From positions 1-64,000 of the forward strand of contig JAJPHG010000034.1 of NCBI GenBank assembly GCA_021325375.1: 64,000 nucleotides of DNA. Reading direction: 5' to 3'. Below are positions 17,714 through 25,548 of this stretch, piece after piece. The translations under genes and the position numbers were made by a program. The stretch's first letter is position 1, and each line of letters begins with the position of its first letter. This stretch comes from Alphaproteobacteria bacterium. GTDB taxonomy: Bacteria; Pseudomonadota; Alphaproteobacteria; Micropepsales; Micropepsaceae. Below the pieces are notes generated by a model. It saw nothing but the letters and a program-made list of their open reading frames with translations, was not told where the DNA came from and searched no databases.

Positions 17714-18125
17714 GATCGCAGCAGCGGCATTTCTGTTCCCGGCTTGCGCGTTCGCCGGTCCCGTGCAGGTGAGCGACGCGTGGATGCGCGCGCTGCCGGC
17801 GGGTCTGCCGGCGGCAGGCTATTTCACGCTCCACAACGCTTCGCCCAAGGAGGTCGCGCTCACCAGCGCCGCGAGCGCCGCCTGCGGCATGCTGATGCTG
17901 CACAAGAGCAGCGAAGAGGGCGGCATGGGCAGCATGCAGGACGTGAGCAGCGTCGCGGTGCCGGCGGCCGGCACGGTCAAGTTCGCGCCGGGCGGCTATC
18001 ACCTGATGTGCATGAACCCCACAGCCGCGCTCAAGCCCGGCGCCGTCGTCACCGTCACGCTCGCCTTCTCCGACGGCAGCAGAAGCGAGGTGCCCTTCGC
18101 GGTGAAGAACGCGCAAGGGAAGTAG
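17694..18125 (+). CDS. PCu(A)C-family periplasmic copper chaperone
   Basis: The 143-residue protein begins at a TTG (17694) with AAAGGGCGG just upstream, inside the end of the CtaG-like gene. A signal peptide (LLEIAAAAFLFPACAFA) precedes a PCu(A)C domain starting VQVSDAWMRALPAGLPAAGYF. The Met/His copper ligands are in GMLMLHKSSEEGGMGSMQ and in GGYHLMCMNP. This family hands Cu(I) to Sco or directly to subunit II of cytochrome oxidase. Context with Sco1 and CtaG supports that role. Confidence 0.9.
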   Translation: MRVKLLEIAAAAFLFPACAFAGPVQVSDAWMRALPAGLPAAGYFTLHNASPKEVALTSAASAACGMLMLHKSSEEGGMGSMQDVSSVAVPAAGTVKFAPGGYHLMCMNPTAALKPGAVVTVTLAFSDGSRSEVPFAVKNAQGK

Positions 18126-18134
18126 CGGGCGCTC

Positions 18135-18866
18135 TCAATACTCGAACAGCTCGTGCAGCAGCCATTCGCGCTCGTTGAGCGTGGTCTGGAGCTTGCGGCC
18201 GAGCCTCGTATCGGTCTGGAACGCGTCGATGCGGTCGGAGGTGTTGAGCTTCGGCGCCTCGCGGATGTGCTTGATCGCGCCGTCGATGTCGCGGATCGCG
18301 TGGCGCAGCTTGGTCGTGATCAGCTCCTCGAGATCGTCGGCGAACGTCTCGTGATGGACCGTGAAATCGACGACGTTGGTCTTCTCATAACCCGCGCGCA
18401 CGTCGTCCTGGGTCTCGCATTCGGCCAGCGTCTCCAGCGGCGTGCGCATCGCCAGCTCGAGATAGCGATAGGTCTGGAAGCCGATCAGCTCGCGTATATG
18501 ATCGTTCGCGTCGTCGCCGTACTCGTCGTCGAGCATGTGGGAGACGTCGGGCTGGAGCACGAATTTCAGCCAGACGCGGAAGCCTTCCCAGGTCGAATCG
18601 TAGAGATCGCCGTGGCCGCGCTTGCGCAGGCGCCGCGCCAGCCCGCCCATGCCCGCGCAGCCGTGCGAATAGAGCGAGATGTACTGGTCGAGCGGATTGC
18701 GCACGGTGATGAAATAGAACTTCTTCGGATCGTAGCGGTCCTCGACCCGTGCGTGCTTCTTGTACTTCATCACCTCTTCGGTGCAGAACTCGGTCAGCAG
18801 GTGCGACACGAAGGTCGAACCCGTCTTCTGCACGTCGAGGAACACGAACGACTCAAACTCGTGCAT
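18135..18866 (-). CDS. Sulfotransferase-like protein (P-loop, PAPS-dependent type)
   Basis: The 243-residue protein has a 5'-phosphosulfate-binding loop near its N-terminus (VQKTGSTFVSHLL) and a 3'-phosphate motif around residue 53-70 (FYFITVRNPLDQYISLYSH), the two hallmarks of PAPS-dependent sulfotransferases. No signal or membrane segment is evident. Its acceptor is unknown, and the context suggests a polysaccharide. It is the outermost gene of the sulfotransferase-rich region and follows the sulfotransferase at 18873 by 6 nt on the minus strand. The two share little beyond the loops. Confidence 0.75.
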   Translation of the reverse strand: MHEFESFVFLDVQKTGSTFVSHLLTEFCTEEVMKYKKHARVEDRYDPKKFYFITVRNPLDQYISLYSHGCAGMGGLARRLRKRGHGDLYDSTWEGFRVWLKFVLQPDVSHMLDDEYGDDANDHIRELIGFQTYRYLELAMRTPLETLAECETQDDVRAGYEKTNVVDFTVHHETFADDLEELITTKLRHAIRDIDGAIKHIREAPKLNTSDRIDAFQTDTRLGRKLQTTLNEREWLLHELFEY

Positions 18867-18872
18867 GGGAGC

Positions 18873-19760
18873 TCACAAACCGTAGAGTGATGGCCACTTC
18901 GCCGCGTGTCCCCCGAACCGCGCGGCGGCGGCGCGCATCTCGTCCTTGAAGAAATCGGCGATCTCGGCCTTGATGTCGTCGCTCATTTCGAGCTTCTGGG
19001 CCTTGGCCTTGCGGTTGCTCGCCGGATTGATCTCGCCGCTCGCCTTGTCGGGATCGCCGCCGAGATATTCCAGGATCGCCTTGCGCGTCTCGTGCGGCTC
19101 GGCGCCGATGTCGTCGAAGAAGAAGTGCCGGAAGCTGATCTTGGGCGCGAGCCGGTCCCAGCGCTCGGCGACGCGCGCGGGAAAGCCGACCTTCTGGAAC
19201 GGCTTGTACTCCTCGAGGAACAAGCGGAACTTCTTGGGCTCCTTGAGCAGATCGCGGTCGAATTTCTCGCGGCGGTTCGCCATCGAGATCTGCGACCACA
19301 GCCGCGTCACGGGATCGCGCACGAGATAGAAGACCTTCACGTCGGGGAATTTCCGCGCGACCTCGGCGATCATCTCCTCGCGGATGCCGCTATAGCCCGG
19401 CGTCACGTCGCCCGAGAGCCGCTGGCCCTTGAAGCGGAACAGCCTGCCGTAGCGTTCCAGGTCGACCGCGTTGCCGCCCATCGCGACCGCCTCGCTCAGG
19501 AATTCGATGTCGCGCTCGTCCCAGGGACGGCGGAAATTCGGCTGGCCGCCGCGGCCCTTCTTTTTCTTCTTCATCCTGTTCGCGCGCTTCAGCTTGTTCC
19601 GGGCATTGCCGAATTTCGGCGTCTCGCGGTCGAGATAATGCAGCTCCTTGATGGGAGGCATCCAGAAATCGGGATGGTATTGGAGCTGGTCGTAGGCCCA
19701 GCCGGTGCCGGCCTTCTGCATGCCGATGCATATGAAATCGGGCCCGACTGGCAGGGACAT
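18873..19760 (-). CDS. Sulfotransferase domain protein
   Basis: The 295-residue product shows the classical layout: CIGMQKAGTGWAYDQLQYHP as the phosphosulfate loop, GDVTPGYSGI, and FYLVRDPVTRLWSQISM as the 3'-phosphate motif, with a C-terminal LGGDPDKASGEINP region. It carries a basic insert (MKKKKKGRGG) near residue 64 that is not usual for the family. It probably transfers sulfate from PAPS to a sugar hydroxyl. It is transcribed with the gene at 18135 and divergently from the plus-strand part of the locus. Confidence 0.88.
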   Translation of the reverse strand: MSLPVGPDFICIGMQKAGTGWAYDQLQYHPDFWMPPIKELHYLDRETPKFGNARNKLKRANRMKKKKKGRGGQPNFRRPWDERDIEFLSEAVAMGGNAVDLERYGRLFRFKGQRLSGDVTPGYSGIREEMIAEVARKFPDVKVFYLVRDPVTRLWSQISMANRREKFDRDLLKEPKKFRLFLEEYKPFQKVGFPARVAERWDRLAPKISFRHFFFDDIGAEPHETRKAILEYLGGDPDKASGEINPASNRKAKAQKLEMSDDIKAEIADFFKDEMRAAAARFGGHAAKWPSLYGL

Positions 19761-20047
19761 GATCGACTTGCTCTCCTAAGCGGCCGCAGCGTTCGGCGGG
19801 CTCGATGCCGTACCGATGCGCAGTTGTAAAGTGTGTAATGTCCGGCCAAGGCCTGAGACATGACGGGGTTTGCCCGCACCGCGGACCGGTCGTCCGCCTC
19901 CCCGCGGGCGGGGCGACCTTACAAGGGGCAATGGGGGCGGGTCGAGGGGTGCGCGGTTGCTTGACCCCCTTGATTTGCCATGAAATATTCCCGCGCCCTA
20001 AAAATTCCGTCACGTCGATTCAGACGCAAACCGGGAGTTCGACCACC

Positions 20048-20317
20048 ATGTCCGCCAGCGGCGCCCCCAGCACCGAGACCGGCCGCGCCGCGAAACGAGC
20101 GCGCCGCAAAGCCCAGTTGGTAAACCAGGGCGTCGACGTCGCCGAACTCGAGAAGCGCGTCCATGTCGCCGAGCTGCGGGCCCGCGAGGTGGAGGCCGAG
20201 GTGCGCTATCTGCTGGCGTCCCAGCAGCGGCGCGACATGAAATCCGGAAAGCGCGACAAGGGCGGCAAGAACAAGACCAAGAAGAAGAAGGCGGGCGGCG
20301 ACAGGGAGCAGGACTGA
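20048..20317 (+). CDS. Small highly basic coiled-coil protein of unknown function
   Basis: The 89-residue product is rich in Lys, Arg, Glu and Ala. A predicted helix/coiled coil (GVDVAELEKRVHVAELRARE) is followed by a Lys-rich tail (KGGKNKTKKKKAGG). No domain was recognised. It lies in front of the large glycosyltransferase at 20446. The 287-nt gap upstream (19761-20047) holds no gene I can support, only a GC-rich hairpin near 19888-19918. Coding status is supported by the open frame and codon bias only. Confidence 0.55.
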   Translation: MSASGAPSTETGRAAKRARRKAQLVNQGVDVAELEKRVHVAELRAREVEAEVRYLLASQQRRDMKSGKRDKGGKNKTKKKKAGGDREQD

Positions 20318-20445
20318 TCCTTGTCCCTCGCGCCCGTTGCTCCGTAGCCGGATATCCCTGCGCGGGCCGCGCCCCGCGGTGGCAATCGCATTGTCGATGA
20401 CCTAGATTGGCGTTCACCTTTTCACCCCATTTCAAGAGCGCGCTG

Positions 20446-22872
20446 ATGACTTCCGCAGACGGCACCACGGGCACAGAGGACGCGGCCGACGACCTGGAGC
20501 GTCCGCAGACCGCGGCCGAACGCCGCGAGGCCCGCCAGGCGGCGGCGAAGGCCAGGGCGGCGGTCTCGGGCTTCATCGCGCTCGCCGACCAGCGTCGCGA
20601 CGCGCGCGATTGGGACGGGGCGCGGGCGGGCTATGAGGAAGTGCTCGCGATCGATCCCAACCTCCAGCACATCTGGATCCAGCTCGGCCATGCGCGCAAG
20701 GAGAGCGGCGATCTCGCCGCCGCGGAGCTCGCCTATCGCGAGGCGCTCCGCATCAAGCCCGAGGATGCCGACGGGCATCTCCAGCTCGGCCATCTCTTCA
20801 AGGTGCGTGGCCAGCCGACGATGGCGCTGGAGTTCTACAGCCGCGCCGCCGAGCTCGATCCGGAAAACGGCGACGTCCAGGCCGAGTTGACCCGCATGCG
20901 CGGCCGGGCCGACATCAAGCCCGGGCCCGCATCCGGGGCATCGTCGCGCGGCGGGCCGGGGATGGCGCGCCGTCAACCGCGCGCCGCCAAGCCGTCGGAC
21001 GGCAAGACGCTCGAGATCGTCTTCGACGTCAGCGACCTGATGCACTATTTCCGCAACGCGCGGCTGCCCACCGGCATCCAGCGCGTGCAGATGGAAGTGA
21101 TCCGCACCGCCACCGAAGCGGCCGGCGAGGGCGTGGCGTTCTCGATCGTCTGCTTCACCCGGGAGACCGATTTCTGGGTCGAGATCCCGCCGTCGCTGTT
21201 CCGCACGCTGTGCAAGCAGGCGGTGGTGGGCGGCGACCACGAGGCGCCGGAATGGCGCAGCCTGCTCGCCCAGCTCGACGCGGTGCTCTACGGCAAGCAG
21301 TATTACGCGTTCGCGCGCGGCGCGGTGCTGCTCAATCTCGGCACGTCGTGGTGGCTGCAGAACTATTTCCTCAACGTGCGCCTGGCCAAGGCGCTCTACG
21401 GCATCAAATACGTGCCCTTCGTGCACGATTTCATCCCGGTGATGGCGCCGGAGCATTGCGTGGCCGAGCTCAGGCAGGACTTCATCAGCTGGGCGATCGG
21501 CGCCTTCGATCACGCCGATTTCTTCCTGGTGAACTCGAAAGCGACGCTCGCCGACCTCAACACGGTGTGCAAGAAGCTCGGCTACAAGCCGCGCGACGCC
21601 GCGGTGGTGACGCTCGACGCCGATTTCCGCAAGACCCTTCCCGCGGACGCCTGGGACGAGGTGGGCGAGCCGACAGACTTCCTGAATTCGCTGGGGCTGG
21701 AGAAGGGCAACTACGTGCTCTTCGTCTCCACCATCGAATCGCGCAAGAACCACATCGCGGCGTTCTCGGTGTGGCTCAAGCTCATCAAGAAGCGCGGCAT
21801 CAGGAACGTCCCCAAGCTCGTCTGCGTCGGCAACAAGGGCTGGCTCAACGACGCGGCCTACGCCAAGCTCAACGCGAGCGATCTTCTGCTTGAGCACGTG
21901 CTCATGCTCTCGAAGATCTCCGACGCGGCGCTCGCGGTGCTCTACGAGAACTGCGTCTGCACGCTGTATCCGAGCTCCTATGAAGGCTGGGGCCTGCCGG
22001 TCACCGAGGCGCTGTGCTACGGCCGGGTTCCGATCGTCTCCAACGTCTCGTCGCTGCCCGAAGCCGGCGGCCCGTTCGCCGAGTATTTCGACGTCGAATC
22101 CGAGAAGGATCTGTTGGATGCGGTCGAGCGCGTCGTCTACGACGAGAAATACCGCACGCGCCGCGAGCAGAAGATCCAGGCCGAGTTCCGTCCGCGGCCC
22201 TGGGCATCGATCAGTTCGCAGATCGTGGGGCAATTGCGCGACTGGGCGAAGGCGCACGCGAACGATCCTGTGCCGCAGCAATCCGCCGCCGCGCACGGCA
22301 TCTGGCCGGTGGAGGCGGGGCTTGGCGTGCTTCATGCGCTCGCCAGCAACACCAGCTCCTCGCTCTGGGCGGGGCTGAAGAGCGGCGAGATCTATCGCAA
22401 CGGCAACAACTGGTGGTGGCCGGAGCGCTGGGGCAGCTGGGTCAAGGGCATGGGGCCCGCCCAGATCGCGCTCCTGCTCAAGGACGTCGCGGGCAGCAGC
22501 ATCGAGATCTATGTGGGCCTTAGGGGCATCCAGGGCGCCTCTTGCGTCGCTACCGTCAAGAGCGAGGGCGCGAACAACGCCGTCGTGCCCCTCGCCGCCG
22601 AGCAGGACAGGGTAACGACGCTCAGCCTGCCCGCGCAGCAGGGCGGCGACCGGCTCGTCGTCATCTCGGTGGGCAGCGACGCGGCATCCGATTTCCGCAC
22701 CTCCAGCGGCGGCAGGGATTTCAGGACCTGCGGCGTCGGCGTGCGCTGGGTCTATGCCTGCCGCAGCGACGACGTGCTGGCGCGGCTCAAGATCGTGGAA
22801 GCGGTCGCGTTCAACGATTTCGAGCGGCTGAAACGCCAGCCCTCGAACCAGGATTTCTTCCTGCACACGTGA
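20446..22872 (+). CDS. TPR-containing glycosyltransferase, GT4 type
   Basis: The 808-residue protein starts with TPR-like repeats (about 45-155: DWDGARAGYEEVLAIDPNLQ, LAAAELAYREALRIKPED, ALEFYSRAAELDPENGD). A GT-B glycosyltransferase domain follows from about 185 (VFDVSDLMHYFRNARLPTGI, VPFVHDFIPVMAPEH, YVLFVSTIESRKNH, SSYEGWGLPVTEALCYG). The last 200 residues form an additional beta-rich domain of unknown type. GT4 enzymes with this start motif build O-antigen or exopolysaccharide repeats. I took the ATG at 20446; a TTG at 20407 is possible. It is probably cytoplasmic, acting on a lipid-linked acceptor. Confidence 0.87.
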   Translation: MTSADGTTGTEDAADDLERPQTAAERREARQAAAKARAAVSGFIALADQRRDARDWDGARAGYEEVLAIDPNLQHIWIQLGHARKESGDLAAAELAYREALRIKPEDADGHLQLGHLFKVRGQPTMALEFYSRAAELDPENGDVQAELTRMRGRADIKPGPASGASSRGGPGMARRQPRAAKPSDGKTLEIVFDVSDLMHYFRNARLPTGIQRVQMEVIRTATEAAGEGVAFSIVCFTRETDFWVEIPPSLFRTLCKQAVVGGDHEAPEWRSLLAQLDAVLYGKQYYAFARGAVLLNLGTSWWLQNYFLNVRLAKALYGIKYVPFVHDFIPVMAPEHCVAELRQDFISWAIGAFDHADFFLVNSKATLADLNTVCKKLGYKPRDAAVVTLDADFRKTLPADAWDEVGEPTDFLNSLGLEKGNYVLFVSTIESRKNHIAAFSVWLKLIKKRGIRNVPKLVCVGNKGWLNDAAYAKLNASDLLLEHVLMLSKISDAALAVLYENCVCTLYPSSYEGWGLPVTEALCYGRVPIVSNVSSLPEAGGPFAEYFDVESEKDLLDAVERVVYDEKYRTRREQKIQAEFRPRPWASISSQIVGQLRDWAKAHANDPVPQQSAAAHGIWPVEAGLGVLHALASNTSSSLWAGLKSGEIYRNGNNWWWPERWGSWVKGMGPAQIALLLKDVAGSSIEIYVGLRGIQGASCVATVKSEGANNAVVPLAAEQDRVTTLSLPAQQGGDRLVVISVGSDAASDFRTSSGGRDFRTCGVGVRWVYACRSDDVLARLKIVEAVAFNDFERLKRQPSNQDFFLHT

Positions 22873-22890
22873 AGGCGCGTCGGCTCGTCC

Positions 22891-23667
22891 ATGCTCGTCA
22901 TCTGCTACGGAATCGCCAAGTCGGGGAGCACGCTGGCCTTCGAGCTCGTCAAGGGCGTGCTCGAGAGCGCGGGCCACAGCCAGAAGAAGCTCAAAGGCGC
23001 GCCCGGCATCAAGCCGCGCGGCCGCGGCAATCATATGGAGAGCGTGGAGAAGGCGGATCTCGCCGCCCTCATCGACGCGGTGGGACCCGACAGGATCGTC
23101 GCCGCCAAGACGCACAAGACCTTCGACGACACGCTGTTCGCGTGGATGGAGGAGCAGCAGCGCCTGCGGCGCCTGCAGGTCGTCGCGTCGTATCGCGATC
23201 CGCGCGACATATGCCTGTCGCTGATCGATCACGGCGCGAGGTCGCGGGATTCCGGCCGGCGCGGCTTCTCGCGCATCAAGGACCTCGACGACGCCGAGCA
23301 CGTCGTGTCCCGCGCGATCGGGAAATTCGCCAAATGGGGCGCGCTCGAAGGCACGCTGCGCCTCTATTTCGAGACCGCCGCCTTCGATCCCGATGCGGCC
23401 ATCGCGGCGATCGAGGGCGTGCTCGGCGTCAAGGGTGACGCCGAATCCGCCAAGAAGCATGCCTTCGAGGACGCCTTCACCCAGCGCAACAAGGCCAAGC
23501 GCAGCCGCTATCTCGACGAGATGGACGAAGCCGAGCAGGCGCGCATGCTCAAGACCTTTGGCCCCTTCATCGAGCAGGCCTGCCTGGCCCAGGACGACCA
23601 ATGGTATCGTGCGGTCCGCGGCAGGCTGCTCGCGGGCATGCCGTCTGAAGAGATCGGGGTGGGCTGA
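22891..23667 (+). CDS. Sulfotransferase-like P-loop protein
   Basis: The 258-residue protein opens directly with a phosphosulfate-binding loop (MLVICYGIAKSGSTLAFELV). It has a 3'-phosphate-type motif near residue 105 (VVASYRDPRDICLSLIDH). The distance between motifs and the length fit small bacterial sulfotransferases. The segment AAKTHKTFDD resembles the catalytic-lysine/His region. Acceptor unknown. It lies 18 nt after the glycosyltransferase gene and 2 nt before the next sulfotransferase. Confidence 0.8.
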   Translation: MLVICYGIAKSGSTLAFELVKGVLESAGHSQKKLKGAPGIKPRGRGNHMESVEKADLAALIDAVGPDRIVAAKTHKTFDDTLFAWMEEQQRLRRLQVVASYRDPRDICLSLIDHGARSRDSGRRGFSRIKDLDDAEHVVSRAIGKFAKWGALEGTLRLYFETAAFDPDAAIAAIEGVLGVKGDAESAKKHAFEDAFTQRNKAKRSRYLDEMDEAEQARMLKTFGPFIEQACLAQDDQWYRAVRGRLLAGMPSEEIGVG

Positions 23668-23669
23668 GC

Positions 23670-24779
23670 GTGGATCTCTATCTGCATATCGGAACCGAGA
23701 AGACCGGCACGACCTCGGTCCAGAAATTCTTCAAGGCCAATCGCGCGCTGCTGGCCAAGAACGGCATCGTCTATCCGGTCGCGCCCGGCAAGCAGAACCA
23801 CATGGGGCTGGCCGCGTCGGCGCAGGACACAGCCAAGCGCGGGCCCTTGCGCAAATCGCTCGGCATCCGCAACGAGGCCGAGGCGCGCAAATTCCGCGCC
23901 GCGATGCTCACCGGCCTCGCCGAGGAGCTCGCCGCGCGCCCCTACAAGCTCGCCGTCATGTCGGGCGAGCATTGCTCGTCGCGCCTGATCGAGGACCAGG
24001 AGGTCCAGTGGCTCAAGGACCAGCTCGGCCGGTTCTTCGACAAGATCCACATCCTCATCTACATCCGCCGCCAGGACGACTACCTGCTCAGCACCTATTC
24101 GACCTCGGTGAAGAGCGGCACGACCGCCCCGCTGCGCATCCCGCCCGAGCGCGCCATCAAGCAGCGCTACGACCATTGGGACGTGCTGTCGCGCTGGGCG
24201 CGGGTGTTCGGCCGCGACCGGATCATCTGCCGCAAGTTCGAGCGCACGAATCTCAAATCCGGCGATATCGTAGCCGACATGCTCGATGCGACCGGCATAG
24301 ACCCCGATCTCGGCTTCGAGCGGCCCGAGGACGTGAACGAGGCTCTCGATGCCGAGACCCTCGAATTCCTGAGGCTTTTCAACAAGTTCGTTCCCCGCTT
24401 CGACGGGCGCGAGGTCAATCCGGTGCGCGACAACATCGTGGCGCTGCTGAGCAAGGTCTCGAACGGCCCGCTCATCACCATGGAAGAGGGCGAGCTCGAC
24501 CGGTTCATGGCGCTGTTCGACGAATCGAATCGCAAGGTGGCCGAGGAGTATTTCGGCGGCGCGATCACCACGTCCGACAATCCGCTGTTCCTGCCGCGCT
24601 CGGACAAGCGCGAGCGCACGCGCGGCGCGGTCTTGACGGCGGAGCGCGCGGTGGAGTTGTGTGCCGCGGTGTGGCAGGAGAAGCAGGCGCAGGTCGACCG
24701 TATCGCCGAGCGTGCCAAGCGGAACAAGGCTGCCGCCCAGACGGAGCGCCAGCGCCGCCGGGGGGAACTGGACGAATAG
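23670..24779 (+). CDS. Sulfotransferase-like protein with long C-terminal helical tail
   Basis: A GTG at 23670, two bases after the previous stop, starts a 369-residue product. HIGTEKTGTTSVQKFF is a very clear phosphosulfate loop. ILIYIRRQDDYLLSTYSTSV takes the place of the 3'-phosphate motif. A conserved MSGEHCSSRL block lies between them. The C-terminal 70 residues are charged and helical (AKRNKAAAQTERQRRRGELD). The substrate is not evident. It forms a tight run of sulfotransferase genes with 22891 and 24810. Confidence 0.82.
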   Translation: MDLYLHIGTEKTGTTSVQKFFKANRALLAKNGIVYPVAPGKQNHMGLAASAQDTAKRGPLRKSLGIRNEAEARKFRAAMLTGLAEELAARPYKLAVMSGEHCSSRLIEDQEVQWLKDQLGRFFDKIHILIYIRRQDDYLLSTYSTSVKSGTTAPLRIPPERAIKQRYDHWDVLSRWARVFGRDRIICRKFERTNLKSGDIVADMLDATGIDPDLGFERPEDVNEALDAETLEFLRLFNKFVPRFDGREVNPVRDNIVALLSKVSNGPLITMEEGELDRFMALFDESNRKVAEEYFGGAITTSDNPLFLPRSDKRERTRGAVLTAERAVELCAAVWQEKQAQVDRIAERAKRNKAAAQTERQRRRGELDE

Positions 24780-24809
24780 CCGACACGCGTGGTCCACGCG
24801 GAGGACGAG

Positions 24810-25430
24810 ATGCTGCTGAGCCTGACGAAGAAATTCCTCTTCATTGCGAACCTGAAGACTGCCTCGACCGCGATCGAGCGGGTGCTCCACGGCCATTGCG
24901 AGCTGCGCCTCACCCATTCGCCCTTCGGCAAGCACCAGACCTTCGCCGAGTTCGCCGAGCGCTTCCGCTGGATGATGAGCCTCACCAACGTCGAGGAGCT
25001 TTTCGTCTTCGGCGTCATCCGCGATCCGGTCGATTTCGTGCTCAGCCTCTACAACTCGCACAAGCGCGAGCAGTTCAAGGACAATCCCCGCCTCTACACC
25101 GGCGACATGGATTTCGCGCGCTTCCAGGCGCAATGGGTGCCGCGCAACGCCGACCAGCTCAAGAACCAGTACCTGCGCTTCGTCAGCGCCGAGGGGCGGC
25201 TGATCACCAATCTGCTGATCTCCTACGCCAAGCTGGATGAGGGGCTCGCGATGGCGGCCGAGAAGATCGGCGTGCCGGAGCTCACCAAGCTGCCGCGCGC
25301 CAACACCAGCCCCGAAGGCGGCGCCAAGCGCGCCGACCTGACGAAAGAGCAGATCGACTGGATCGAGCAGCGCTTCAAGCGCGACCGCGAATTCATCGAC
25401 CGCCACGCGGACCGGCTGATCAGCGTGTGA
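24810..25430 (+). CDS. Sulfotransferase family 2-like protein
   Basis: The ATG at 24810 follows GGAGG by 5 nt; a GTG at 24789 is possible but less well placed. The 206-residue protein has an atypical phosphosulfate loop (FIANLKTASTAIERVL, with Lys-Thr-Ala-Ser-Thr instead of Lys-x-Gly-T/S-T). A good 3'-phosphate motif is present (VFGVIRDPVDFVLSLYNSH). That pattern belongs to the Sulfotransfer_2 group, which sulfates glycans such as chondroitin-like or heparan-like chains in other organisms. It ends the first run of plus-strand sulfotransferases and is followed by a hairpin. Confidence 0.75.
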   Translation: MLLSLTKKFLFIANLKTASTAIERVLHGHCELRLTHSPFGKHQTFAEFAERFRWMMSLTNVEELFVFGVIRDPVDFVLSLYNSHKREQFKDNPRLYTGDMDFARFQAQWVPRNADQLKNQYLRFVSAEGRLITNLLISYAKLDEGLAMAAEKIGVPELTKLPRANTSPEGGAKRADLTKEQIDWIEQRFKRDREFIDRHADRLISV

Positions 25431-25470
25431 CGGCGCGATTTACTGCGTAATGGGCGGTCCAGCGCCGTCA
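25428..25470 (+). terminator. Inverted repeat over the stop codon of the 24810 gene
   Basis: TGACGGCGC (25428-25436, containing the TGA stop) and GCGCCGTCA (25462-25470) are perfect 9-nt inverted arms around a 25-nt loop. No T-run follows. It could therefore be a transcript-stabilising hairpin, a factor-dependent terminator or a protein-binding site. Weak promoter-like boxes (TTCATC at 25489, TAGAAT at 25511) follow before the next gene. Confidence 0.4.
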
Positions 25471-25548
25471 CGAAACCGATAAAATCTGTTCATCTCCGCC
25501 CAACCGGCGCTAGAATAGCTTCGGGACGCGCGGGGATTCGCCTGTCCC

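Noticed and set aside
19761..20047. Gap between the divergent sulfotransferase and small basic protein genes
   Set aside because: A GC-rich hairpin near 19888-19918 is visible, but no promoter pair or gene could be supported.
20422..23601. Open frame of more than 1000 codons on the minus strand
   Set aside because: It lies opposite the glycosyltransferase and sulfotransferase genes, has low-complexity composition and no recognisable domain.
23508..25406. Open frame of about 630 codons on the minus strand
   Set aside because: Shadow of the sulfotransferase genes at 22891-25430, which carry clear family motifs.
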